10,338 bases of DNA. It comes from Deltaproteobacteria bacterium. Its GTDB lineage: Bacteria; Desulfobacterota; DSM-4660; Desulfatiglandales; HGW-15. Location of the stretch: assembly GCA_024641835.1 (NCBI GenBank), contig JAHECH010000092.1, positions 1 to 10,338 of the forward strand, written 5' to 3'. Positions 1-6,165 of this stretch are shown one piece after another; position 1 is the stretch's first letter, and every line of letters starts with the position of its first letter. The position numbers were made by a program, and so were the translations under genes. Below the pieces are notes generated by a model. It was not told the DNA's origin. It ran no database searches and saw only the letters and a program-made list of their open reading frames with translations.

Positions 1-29
1 GGAAGTTCAAGATTGGAGGGGCCTGGAGA

Positions 30-275
30 ATGTTACGATTAGAGTGCAGGAGTAAGCTGTCACCTGAAGAGGTGATCGAAGAGTTGAAGCGCTTCTTTGC
101 AGAAGGGGGGCTGGGTCTTACGTTGAAGGAGGCGACCCCTGGATGTGTGACTTTTGAGGGCGGCGGTGGGTATGTCACGGCCAGCCTCTGTCAGGAGGGA
201 AGCGAGACGCGTGTCGATATGGTGACCCAAGAATGGGATTATCAGGTGAAGCAATTTGTGTCCAGGCTGCGCTGA
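30..275 (+). CDS. Small conserved-looking hypothetical protein (81 aa)
   Basis: Function not recognised. The 81-residue product is acidic to neutral, with no signal peptide, membrane segment or cysteine motif. It has an N-terminal helix-like stretch (residues about 11-25, with EEVIEELKRFF), a glycine-rich turn (GGGG near residues 44-47) and a C-terminal segment ending EWDYQVKQFVSRLR, which looks like an alpha/beta mini-domain. The ATG at 30 has a purine-rich GGAGGGG at 15-21, about 8 bases upstream, which supports this start. It lies 70 bases before the cyclic-nucleotide-binding gene on the same strand, so the two may be co-transcribed. Coding is supported by the Shine-Dalgarno and a composition like its neighbours. 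The window begins just upstream, so any promoter or earlier operon member is out of view. Confidence 0.7.
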   Translation: MLRLECRSKLSPEEVIEELKRFFAEGGLGLTLKEATPGCVTFEGGGGYVTASLCQEGSETRVDMVTQEWDYQVKQFVSRLR

Positions 276-345
276 GGGGATGGTACGGCCACATGCTATC
301 GGGGCCATGCCTTTACGGCCATTTTCATTGTTGAGGAGATGAGCA

Positions 346-855
346 ATGAGCAAGGTCAAACCTCTGCCAGAAGCCAAAGTCCGAAAGGTGGTCAAGGATT
401 TCCTCAAAAACTTTCCGTTCTTTGAGACCCTGACTTCCGAAGAGCTTCTCGTTGCGGTGGAACATATCAACTTCCTTGAGGTCGAACGTGATGAGATCCT
501 TTTTAAGGAAGGAGGTGAAGCGGACTGCGTCTACTTTGTCATCGAAGGCGAACTGGACGTCATCAAAGAATCGGTCGGTGGTAGGCCTAAAGCTGAGCGC
601 GTGCTCATCAGTACCCTATCCAAGGGGCGTTCCATCGGTGAAATGTCCGTTATCGACAAAACACCCAGGTCGGCAACTGTCAAGGTGCGTGAGAAGGCTA
701 TTCTTGCTACTTTGAAGGCGGATGGTTTTGATCTTCTTCTATTGAACCACCCCAGGATAGGTATTAAGATCCTGAAAGGAATAGCGCGCTTGCTCAGCCT
801 GAATTTGAGGAAAACCTCTTCGCGGCTGGCTGAATATATGCTGCCTGTAAGTTAG
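346..855 (+). CDS. Stand-alone cyclic nucleotide-binding (cNMP/CRP-type effector) domain protein
   Basis: A 169-residue protein consisting almost entirely of one cyclic-nucleotide-binding beta-barrel (about residues 26-145). The fold's glycine signatures are visible (FKEGGEAD near 53-60, VIEGEL near 65-70). The phosphate-binding cassette is recognisable as IGEM...PRSATV (residues 97-112), with E99 and R108 at the positions that in CRP and PKA contact the ribose hydroxyl and cyclic phosphate. Ligand binding is therefore plausible. After the barrel there is only a short C-terminal helix (about 140-165), with no helix-turn-helix, so this is not a CRP/FNR DNA-binding regulator. Such single-domain proteins are usually thought to act by protein-protein contact. 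A GAGGAG about 7 bases before the ATG supports the start. It ends 31 bases from the convergent crotonase gene. Which nucleotide it binds cannot be told from sequence. Confidence 0.88.
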   Translation: MSKVKPLPEAKVRKVVKDFLKNFPFFETLTSEELLVAVEHINFLEVERDEILFKEGGEADCVYFVIEGELDVIKESVGGRPKAERVLISTLSKGRSIGEMSVIDKTPRSATVKVREKAILATLKADGFDLLLLNHPRIGIKILKGIARLLSLNLRKTSSRLAEYMLPVS

Positions 856-886
856 AGACCTGTGGCGGGAAGCAGGTTATGAAGCT

Positions 887-1666
887 CTACGAGTACGATG
901 GCTTGCGTTTTGCCAAGAAAGCCTTTATGCCCTCCCGACCATTGGGATGATCGGCGCACAGAGCGAGGAACTCCCTTTCCTTTTCTAATTGGCTCTCAAA
1001 AGCAGTGTTGAAAGAATCGGTGAAGAGCTTCTTGGATGCAGCAAAAGAGGAAAGGGGCAGTCTGCCGATCTCCTCAACCATTTCCACCGCTCGTCTTAAG
1101 GAGTGGCCATCCGGCACGACTTCTGTGACGAGCCCCCATGCCAATGCACGTTCCGCGCTGATCGCTCGGTCAAATGCTGCAATTTCCATGGCTCGCGCAA
1201 GCCCTACAAGTCTTGGGAGGGCGTAAGTACCTCCCCCATCAATGCTGAGGCCGTTGCTCGTATAAGCCTGCCTGAGAACGGCAGACGATTCCATGATCCT
1301 GAAATCGCAGGCAAGGGCCATAGAAAAACCTCCTCCAGCGGCCAGCCCGTTAATGGCTGCTACAACAGGCTTGGGCATGCGCCGTATCTCAAGGATTGCC
1401 TGGTGATATTTCGCAGCAAGGGAATGGAACAGAGCACCAAACCTCTCGCCTGAAGCTGCAATCCACCTGAGATCTCCCCCAGCACAAAAAGCCTTACCCT
1501 CACCGGTGATGATCACGCCGATCACCGCAGGGTCTTGGGAGAGCCCTGTCAGAGTGTCAGCAAGAAAGGCGATCATTTCCAGGCCGAAAGCGTTAAAGGC
1601 TGCTGGCCTGTCAAGGCGTATCCTGGCGATTCTTTCGACAACCTCTAATCTTATGGTTTCGTCCAT
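887..1666 (-). CDS. Crotonase-superfamily enoyl-CoA hydratase/isomerase-like protein
   Basis: A full-length 259-residue crotonase-fold protein. The CoA-thioester oxyanion-hole motifs are intact: FCAGGDL (60-66) and INGLAAGGGF (105-114). The usual C-terminal EGIxAFLAKRxP ending (245-256) is present. Compared with rat mitochondrial enoyl-CoA hydratase, the two catalytic glutamates (Glu144 after GGGC, Glu164 in the PE motif) are replaced by S115 and Y135. D143 in SIDGGGT occupies the position of the catalytic Asp in PaaG-type isomerases. Simple hydratase activity is therefore doubtful. An acyl-CoA double-bond isomerase or other crotonase reaction is more likely (inference). The ATG at 1666 has AAGGAGAG a few bases upstream and overlaps the end of the GalT-like gene by 16 bases, so translation is probably coupled. 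The gene ends 31 bases from a convergent cNMP-binding gene. The substrate is unknown. Confidence 0.93.
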   Translation of the reverse strand: MDETIRLEVVERIARIRLDRPAAFNAFGLEMIAFLADTLTGLSQDPAVIGVIITGEGKAFCAGGDLRWIAASGERFGALFHSLAAKYHQAILEIRRMPKPVVAAINGLAAGGGFSMALACDFRIMESSAVLRQAYTSNGLSIDGGGTYALPRLVGLARAMEIAAFDRAISAERALAWGLVTEVVPDGHSLRRAVEMVEEIGRLPLSSFAASKKLFTDSFNTAFESQLEKEREFLALCADHPNGREGIKAFLAKRKPSYS

Positions 1667-2745
1667 GGCATTCTCTCCTTTACATGTGGAGATTCGCGGG
1701 GAAATTCATTTGCCCCGAGGAAAAAATCCCTTAAGGCAGAACAGGCCGACTCGGGCGGCTTCACCGTGAAAGGCTCTTTGTGGATCATCTGAGAATAGGC
1801 CATGTCACTGTTTTTGATGGCTCTGGGGAAAAGCCGGGGGCAAACTTTTGCGTTCAATCGGAAGTGCTCCCCTTGCCTGACGGAAAACATGGACAGATTA
1901 AAGCTCGTGATGTTTTCGCTGTTGAAGTACCGCAAGGCTGCCGAAAGCCCTCGGAGAAAAGACGTCATCTCCTCTTCTTTCATATCGGCGAATGAATAGT
2001 GGGTTCTGAAGATGCACCAGAGGTCGGGCAAGAAGCCTAGTGGGACAAAACTCATGATCCAGCAAGTGGAGCCGATTTCCCCGACATAGCGCTCTCCTTT
2101 TGCCTTCTCGGCGTCCAGGAGATCCTCCCAGAAGGGGCGGCCGTTTTCACGAAAGTACCTCTCGGAGGCTTCCAATTGAAGGCGGTGCTGATTCGTGGGA
2201 ACCTCACCGCAGTTAGGCTGGAGATGAGGATGGACGATGCTCGAACCGGCCGCCGGCATGTAGTTCCAGTTAATGCTGAAATAGTGAACCAGGGGATCGA
2301 GATCGCCGATCCTTTGAATAAAGAGCAGGGCAGCAGCGAATGCGTCATGCATGATCTCCGGGGTGAGAGCCTCCATGGGGAGGAAGTGCGTGCTGGAGAA
2401 TATGGATACGCCGGCATATTTGTCCAAAGGGAGAAGGTTCGGAATCAGGGTCGCATCGCCTACTTTAATCCGGCCTTCAGGGATGACGTCGTCGGGAAAC
2501 AGAGGCGTGGACCTTTCCAGCACCTCGGGACAGAAGGGGCAGAACATTTCTTTGGAATGCTGAACCGTGGAGGAGATATCAGGCCTTTCCGCCTTGAAGG
2601 GAAGGTGAAAGACGCGACCTGATTCCCCAGTCAGGGGATCATAACGAATCTCATAAGGGATCTGGTCCAGGGCAAAGCCTTTCATTGGGTTCCTGAGCCG
2701 CGTTTGACCTTGAATTTTCCTAAAGCTTATGCTCATCCTGCTCAC
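1651..2745 (-). CDS. GalT-like nucleotidyltransferase (HIT superfamily, galactose-1-phosphate uridylyltransferase type)
   Basis: This 364-residue protein has the GalT architecture. RYDPLTG (34-40) resembles the GalT N-terminal signature. C69PFC72, H120 and H172 match the four structural zinc ligands of E. coli GalT (Cys52, Cys55, His115, His164). The active-site HPHLQ (172-176) corresponds to GalT HPHGQ, with H174 as the predicted nucleotidylated histidine and Q176 as the conserved glutamine. The second histidine pair of E. coli GalT (HAHFYPP region) is not kept: the matching stretch reads NAKVCPR (298-304). The sequence is divergent and no other Leloir gene is nearby, so a true UDP-glucose/galactose-1-phosphate role is uncertain. 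It may transfer another nucleotide. The start is a weakly supported GTG at 2745. Alternatives are ATG 2736 and ATG 2685 (M21), the latter having AGGA 5 bases upstream, but residues 5-20 look family-like. It is the first gene of a unit with the overlapping crotonase. Confidence 0.85.
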   Translation of the reverse strand: MSRMSISFRKIQGQTRLRNPMKGFALDQIPYEIRYDPLTGESGRVFHLPFKAERPDISSTVQHSKEMFCPFCPEVLERSTPLFPDDVIPEGRIKVGDATLIPNLLPLDKYAGVSIFSSTHFLPMEALTPEIMHDAFAAALLFIQRIGDLDPLVHYFSINWNYMPAAGSSIVHPHLQPNCGEVPTNQHRLQLEASERYFRENGRPFWEDLLDAEKAKGERYVGEIGSTCWIMSFVPLGFLPDLWCIFRTHYSFADMKEEEMTSFLRGLSAALRYFNSENITSFNLSMFSVRQGEHFRLNAKVCPRLFPRAIKNSDMAYSQMIHKEPFTVKPPESACSALRDFFLGANEFPRESPHVKERMPWTKP

Positions 2746-2788
2746 CAGCTTGAGAATTAGAAAGGTTCACAAAGGGATCGTTCATTGG

Positions 2789-2807
2789 ATATAAAAGCAT
2801 TTTATAT
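2789..2807. repeat. Perfect 8+8 inverted repeat, AT-only arms, 3-base spacer
   Basis: ATATAAAA at 2789-2796 and TTTTATAT at 2800-2807 are exact reverse complements separated by GCA. The repeat covers the predicted -10 element and start region of the minus-strand GalT-like promoter, so it could be an operator for a dimeric regulator. AT-rich palindromes also arise by chance around -10 boxes, and no second copy was seen in the window. Confidence 0.4.
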
Positions 2808-2829
2808 GTTGGCCGCTTCAGCTTTGCAA
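2801..2829 (-). promoter_or_regulatory. Candidate sigma-70 promoter for the GalT-like/crotonase unit
   Basis: Read on the minus strand, TTGCAA (2829-2824) is followed after exactly 17 bases by TATAAA (2806-2801). Matches to consensus are 4 of 6 and 5 of 6. Transcription would start near 2794, giving a leader of about 50 bases before the GTG at 2745. The -10 lies inside a perfect 8-base inverted repeat (2789-2796 with 2800-2807). Prediction by eye only. Confidence 0.45.
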
Positions 2830-2931
2830 GATGATTTCAGCAAGTCGGGACAGGGGGAGTATGCCCGGTTCAAATTCATAAGATGCCTCTCTTCGGGAAC
2901 CCTGTCCACTAAAACTCATACAAGCATAATG

Positions 2932-2961
2932 TTGACAGGTGAAGAACCGTTATCTTATGAT
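2932..2961 (+). promoter_or_regulatory. Strong candidate sigma-70 promoter for the LUD/OCD/RidA genes
   Basis: A perfect TTGACA (2932-2937) is followed after 18 bases by TATGAT (2956-2961, 5 of 6 to consensus). The predicted start is near 2968, giving an untranslated leader of about 260 bases before the LUD ATG at 3227. This is the best plus-strand promoter seen by eye in the window. Confidence 0.6.
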
Positions 2962-3031
2962 TCATCGCACGGCCCTTGACGACACTGCCATGGATGAACC
3001 GCTACTACATAACAAGAATCGAAATACGCCG

Positions 3032-3072
3032 GCCGGGGAGAGAAGATCTAAGGTTTGAAGAGGCTCTCCGGC
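3032..3072 (+). other. Possible leader-RNA hairpin
   Basis: GCCGG (3032-3036) and AGAG (3039-3042) can pair with CCGGC (3068-3072) and CTCT (3064-3067), leaving a 2-base bulge and a 21-base loop. It lies in the predicted leader of the LUD gene. There is no following T-run, so termination is not suggested. A chance structure is quite possible. Confidence 0.25.
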
Positions 3073-3226
3073 AGGAGTGATTTGGGCGACAAGCCGTCTT
3101 GACGTCTCTGGAAGCAGGCTGATAGGAAATCGGGACAATGAGTCCCATCGAAGACTGTATCTTGATCGACAGATGAGAAGAGCATAGTCTTGCGGGGGTG
3201 GTCATTAGCACTGGGAGGGTGTACTT

Positions 3227-3880
3227 ATGGACAAACCGATTGAGAATTACTGGCGGATCAGGCTGAAGGAGGCCAAAAGCGCTCTGGAAGCGAACAATTT
3301 TGACGTATTCCTGACGGAGGATCTCGCTTCGGCCAAGAAAATTGTGCTGGAACAGATTCTTCCCCTCACGGGCGCAAAAAGCGTTTCCTGGGGTGGCTCC
3401 GTGACCTTCATAACATCGGGCATCTATGATGCGATCAAGAAGATGCCGGGCCTCGAGGTTCTGGATACCTATGACAAAACCCTTACGCCGGAGCAAAGCC
3501 TCGAGCTGAGGAGGAAAGCTCTCCTCGTGGATCTTTTTATTACCGGAACCAACGCGGTGACTGAGACCGGGATGCTTATCAACCTTGACATGATCGGGAA
3601 CAGGGCGGGTGCAATCACCTTTGGGCCGAAGAATGTGGTCATCCTGGTGGGGAGAAATAAAATCGTCCCTGATCTGGATGAGGCTATATTCCGAGTCAAA
3701 AACTATGCGGCGCCAACCAATGCGATAAGACTCGACAAGAAAACGCCTTGCGTCAAGACGTCTTACTGCGAAGAGTGCAAGAGCCCTGACCGGATCTGCA
3801 ATGTCTGGTCAATCACGGAAAAATCCTTTCCCAAAGGAAGGATAAAGGTCATTTTGATCAATCAGGATTTGGGCCTCTAG
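3227..3880 (+). CDS. LUD-domain (LutC/YkgG-type, lactate-utilisation-like) protein
   Basis: A 217-residue single-domain protein of the LUD family (formerly DUF162, which includes LutC/YkgG and the C-terminal part of LutB). The family's most recognisable block is GTNAVTETG...DMIGNRAGAI..GPKNVVILVGRNKIV (107-147), preceded by SWGGSVT (54-60). The C-terminus carries four cysteines, C175, C181, C184 and C191, in a TPC-x5-C-x2-C-x2-SPDRIC pattern seen in the stand-alone LUD subfamily, a possible metal or Fe-S site (inference). No LutA or LutB homologue is adjacent, so the lactate-oxidation complex is not implied and the true substrate is unknown. The ATG at 3227 has GGGAGG about 8-9 bases upstream. 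It is first in line downstream of the promoter at 2932-2961 and is followed 57 bases later by the ornithine cyclodeaminase-family gene. Confidence 0.9.
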   Translation: MDKPIENYWRIRLKEAKSALEANNFDVFLTEDLASAKKIVLEQILPLTGAKSVSWGGSVTFITSGIYDAIKKMPGLEVLDTYDKTLTPEQSLELRRKALLVDLFITGTNAVTETGMLINLDMIGNRAGAITFGPKNVVILVGRNKIVPDLDEAIFRVKNYAAPTNAIRLDKKTPCVKTSYCEECKSPDRICNVWSITEKSFPKGRIKVILINQDLGL

Positions 3881-3937
3881 GGGCGAGGGCGCGTTTCTTG
3901 TTCCTGGAGAAATCGACAGGGACGCGATGGAGACCGT

Positions 3938-4915
3938 ATGAAGAAGAATGAACTACTCTATCTCTCACAAGCGGATGTGGCCGCCGTAAATCTTCCCATG
4001 CCTGAGATCATCGAAGCCCTGGAGATTGCTTTCAGAGACAAAGGGGAAGGGAAAACAGAGGCGCCCCCGAAGCCGGGCATCCATCCTGGCGGGGGGGACA
4101 ATTTCATCCATGCACTCTTGGCATATATACCGAGCATGAAATCCGCTGGAATCAAGTGGGTGAGCGGTTTCGTGGGCAATTACAAAAGAGGCCTGCCTTA
4201 CATCACAGGTCTTCTCATTCTCAATGATGCAGAAACAGGCCTTCCCATCTCAATCATGGATTGCGTCTGGATTACGGGCATGCGCACCGGTGCAGCGACA
4301 GCCCTCTCTGCCCGATATCTTGCACGGCCGGAATCGACAGTCCTCGGAGTTTTGGGATGTGGTGTGCAGGGGAGATCGAACCTCGAGGCGCTGAAGGTGT
4401 TGTTTCCCCTGAAACGGGTCATGGCCTATGACATCATTGCCGAACTCACAAAACGATACGCAGAGGAGATGAGCAAGCGATTCGGGATTGAGGTAATTCC
4501 CGTGGACAAACCTCGAGACGCTGTCACCGGGTGCGACATCATTGTGACAGCAGGACCTATTCTCAAGAAACCGCACCGAACGATTCAGGCGGGTATGATG
4601 GATGAGGGTGCTTTTGCCTCTCTGGTGGATTTTGATTCCTACTGGCATCCTGCCGCCATGCGTGAGAGCTCAAAATTCTGCACGGATGATACGGCCCAAC
4701 TTTTGCAATACAAAGAATCGGGGTACTTTCAGGATATCCCGCCTATCTATGCGGATCTCGGAGAGCTCGTGGCCGGGAAGAAGACGGGTCGGGCAAATCC
4801 CAAAGAAAGAACCATGACTGCAAACCTGGGATTGGCAATCGACGATATGGCTGTGGCTCCCATCATCTACAAACGAGCCCTGAAGATGGGAATAGGGACG
4901 AAATTACCCCTCTAA
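3938..4915 (+). CDS. Ornithine cyclodeaminase/mu-crystallin family protein (NAD(P)-dependent)
   Basis: A full-length 325-residue member of the ornithine cyclodeaminase/mu-crystallin superfamily, which includes proline-forming cyclodeaminases, alanine dehydrogenases and ketimine reductases. The N-terminal substrate half has AGIKWVSGF (70-78, K73 at the substrate lysine position) and GMRTGAATA (114-122, with the R116-T117 pair). The Rossmann nucleotide site is GCGVQG (140-145), followed by an acidic residue, D165, at the end of the second strand, which favours NAD over NADP. The C-terminal VDFDSYW and ADLGELVAGKKTGR stretches differ from classical ornithine cyclodeaminase. They match, from memory, a subgroup that public annotation often labels tyramine oxidase subunit B, a name with little biochemical support. 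GGAG lies 8-9 bases before the ATG. It sits between the LUD gene and RidA. An imine/enamine-generating amino-acid or amine reaction is the best guess. Confidence 0.9.
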   Translation: MKKNELLYLSQADVAAVNLPMPEIIEALEIAFRDKGEGKTEAPPKPGIHPGGGDNFIHALLAYIPSMKSAGIKWVSGFVGNYKRGLPYITGLLILNDAETGLPISIMDCVWITGMRTGAATALSARYLARPESTVLGVLGCGVQGRSNLEALKVLFPLKRVMAYDIIAELTKRYAEEMSKRFGIEVIPVDKPRDAVTGCDIIVTAGPILKKPHRTIQAGMMDEGAFASLVDFDSYWHPAAMRESSKFCTDDTAQLLQYKESGYFQDIPPIYADLGELVAGKKTGRANPKERTMTANLGLAIDDMAVAPIIYKRALKMGIGTKLPL

Positions 4916-5052
4916 TGAGTCCCGGAATTCTTAGAACTTTACGTGAAAAAGCCAGAATGCCTCACCCGGAAGGGCGGGGATGAATGGCCATGGAGATTTG
5001 GAAGCGGATAGGTCCCAAACCCAAATGGTTTTTTCTATAAAGGGGGGTTTTC

Positions 5053-5436
5053 ATGAGAAAAGTCATTCACACAGATAAGGCACCAAAAGCAGTTGGGCCA
5101 TACAGCCAGGCCATTCGGGCTGGGAGCTTTGTTTTCACATCAGGGCAAATTGCCCTCGATCCCTTTACGGGCAAGCTGGTCAAGGGAGGGATCAAGGAGC
5201 AGGCCCGTCAAGTCATGGAAAACCTGAAGGCGGTTCTTGAGGCGGCCAATACCAGCTTTTCGAAAGTGGTAAAGACCACCGTTCTTCTGAAAGACATGAA
5301 CGACTTCATCCATTTCAACGAAGTCTATGCGGAGTATTTCCCGTCAGAGCAGCCTGCGCGCAGCACATTTCAAGTGGCTGCTTTGCCCCTGGGTGCCATG
5401 ATTGAAATAGAAATGACAGCTCTCGCGGGAGAATAG
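5053..5436 (+). CDS. ridA: RidA/YjgF-family enamine/imine deaminase
   Basis: A 127-residue protein of standard RidA length. It has every family landmark: GPYSQA (15-20), FTSGQIALDP (28-37), the catalytic arginine R103 in PARSTFQV (equivalent to Arg105 of Salmonella RidA), and IEIEMTA with E120 (117-123). RidA proteins form trimers and hydrolyse reactive enamines/imines such as 2-aminoacrylate, released by PLP enzymes and amine oxidation, to the keto acid plus ammonia. The gene follows the ornithine cyclodeaminase-family gene by 137 bases on the same strand, which suggests removal of imine intermediates from that enzyme (inference). A run of six G bases about 6 bases before the ATG can serve as Shine-Dalgarno. 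No convincing separate promoter was found in the 137-base gap, so read-through from upstream is assumed. Confidence 0.96.
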   Translation: MRKVIHTDKAPKAVGPYSQAIRAGSFVFTSGQIALDPFTGKLVKGGIKEQARQVMENLKAVLEAANTSFSKVVKTTVLLKDMNDFIHFNEVYAEYFPSEQPARSTFQVAALPLGAMIEIEMTALAGE

Positions 5437-5531
5437 AAACTTCCACTGGCGGCGCAATGGCATGACGAAATGGAGCTTGCCTTAAGAAAGTGTGAGACCA
5501 ATTCAGATCCCTCAATGAGGAGTACGTGATC

Positions 5532-6116
5532 ATGCAAGAGATACAGACATTGACCAAGATCGCTTCGGTTCTTCAGTGGCTCGTCATTATTTTCATTTTC
5601 CTTGCTGGTGCTCTTCAGCTGACAAAACTCGCTGTAGACAGAAAGATCGAGGTCGCGCGGGAAGAAACAACCAGTGCCAAAATGGCAGAGTATGAACACG
5701 TCATCGGCGAACTTCAAGAAAAGGCGACCGAACTGGAGCAGTTACAGGCGGCTGTGCAACAGCCGTTCGAGAGGAAGCTTCCCAGACAGTTGCTACCCCA
5801 GATAAAGCAAGAACTATCCAAATATAAAGGAGCTAGCGTCCGGTTAGCTTGCAACAAGGAAGACAAGGAGGCGCTCGCTTTCACCGAACAACTGAAAGCG
5901 CTGTTTCAGGGATCAGGGTGGAAGGTGAGAGGCGTTGACCATACCGTTTTCAGCAGGCCTGTGAAGAACATTGTCATCATCCTGAATCGTGAAGAACAAA
6001 AGCCCAAGGCCAATTATATCTTTTCCGTCCTAAAGAGCCTCAATATCAAATCGATCGCCCGTCTGTACAAGAACCAGCCCGAAGATCTCGGCATCATTGT
6101 TGGAGAAAAAGGGTAA
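5532..6116 (+). CDS. Membrane-anchored coiled-coil protein of unknown function
   Basis: Not assigned to a named family. The 194-residue protein has one N-terminal hydrophobic helix (about residues 10-30, with LVIIFIFLAGAL), which should anchor it in the inner membrane. Next comes a charged heptad-like stretch (about 38-78, rich in E, K, A and L) predicted as coiled coil. The soluble C-terminal alpha/beta domain (about 100-194) includes SVRLACN, an ALAFTEQLKALFQGSGW helix and a terminal IIVGEKG strand. The domain resembles, by eye, small domains at the C-termini of other uncharacterised membrane proteins. The start is taken as ATG 5532, 9 bases after AGGAG (5518-5522). A GTG at 5526 is only 3 bases from it and is less likely. 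It follows ridA by 95 bases and converges on the HD-GYP gene with 49 bases between stops. No link to either neighbour is evident. Confidence 0.82.
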   Translation: MQEIQTLTKIASVLQWLVIIFIFLAGALQLTKLAVDRKIEVAREETTSAKMAEYEHVIGELQEKATELEQLQAAVQQPFERKLPRQLLPQIKQELSKYKGASVRLACNKEDKEALAFTEQLKALFQGSGWKVRGVDHTVFSRPVKNIVIILNREEQKPKANYIFSVLKSLNIKSIARLYKNQPEDLGIIVGEKG

Positions 6117-6165
6117 ACTGCTTCATTGGATGAATTGAGTGTTTTCCCTTGCTGTGGACACTTCT

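Larger units (their letters stand above)
2746..3226. other. Divergent intergenic region (481 bases)
   Basis: No convincing gene lies between the GTG of the GalT-like gene and the ATG of the LUD gene. The region holds a minus-strand promoter candidate (2801-2829) over an AT palindrome and a stronger plus-strand promoter candidate (2932-2961). The remaining 260 bases or so would be transcribed as the leader of the LUD gene. A plus-strand reading frame of 64 codons at 2785-2979 has no Shine-Dalgarno and no recognisable protein character. A modest hairpin at 3032-3072 (9 pairs with a bulge) has no T-run, so it is not an intrinsic terminator. No known riboswitch class was recognised. Confidence 0.6.

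Noticed and set aside
856..886. ACCTG/CAGGT inverted repeat between convergent genes, considered as a terminator
   Set aside because: Stem of only 5 pairs with a 10-base loop and no T-run on either side.
2176..2622. Plus-strand open frame of 148 codons
   Set aside because: Antisense to the GalT-like gene, whose zinc and HPH motifs fix the coding strand.
2785..2979. Plus-strand 64-codon open frame in the divergent gap
   Set aside because: No Shine-Dalgarno, no family-like pattern, and it overlaps two promoter candidates. It most likely arises by chance.
3005..3496. Minus-strand open frame of 163 codons
   Set aside because: Antisense to the LUD gene and its leader. The encoded sequence is low in recognisable domains and the LUD frame is certain.
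3227..3880. Calling the LUD gene lutC of a lactate-utilisation operon
   Set aside because: No lutA or lutB neighbour, and the C-terminal four-Cys motif is not a LutC feature, so only the domain-level name is supported.
5020..5036. AAACC...GGTTT followed by T residues before ridA, considered as an intrinsic terminator
   Set aside because: Five mostly A-T pairs are too weak for a terminator, and the T-run is just before the ridA ribosome binding site.
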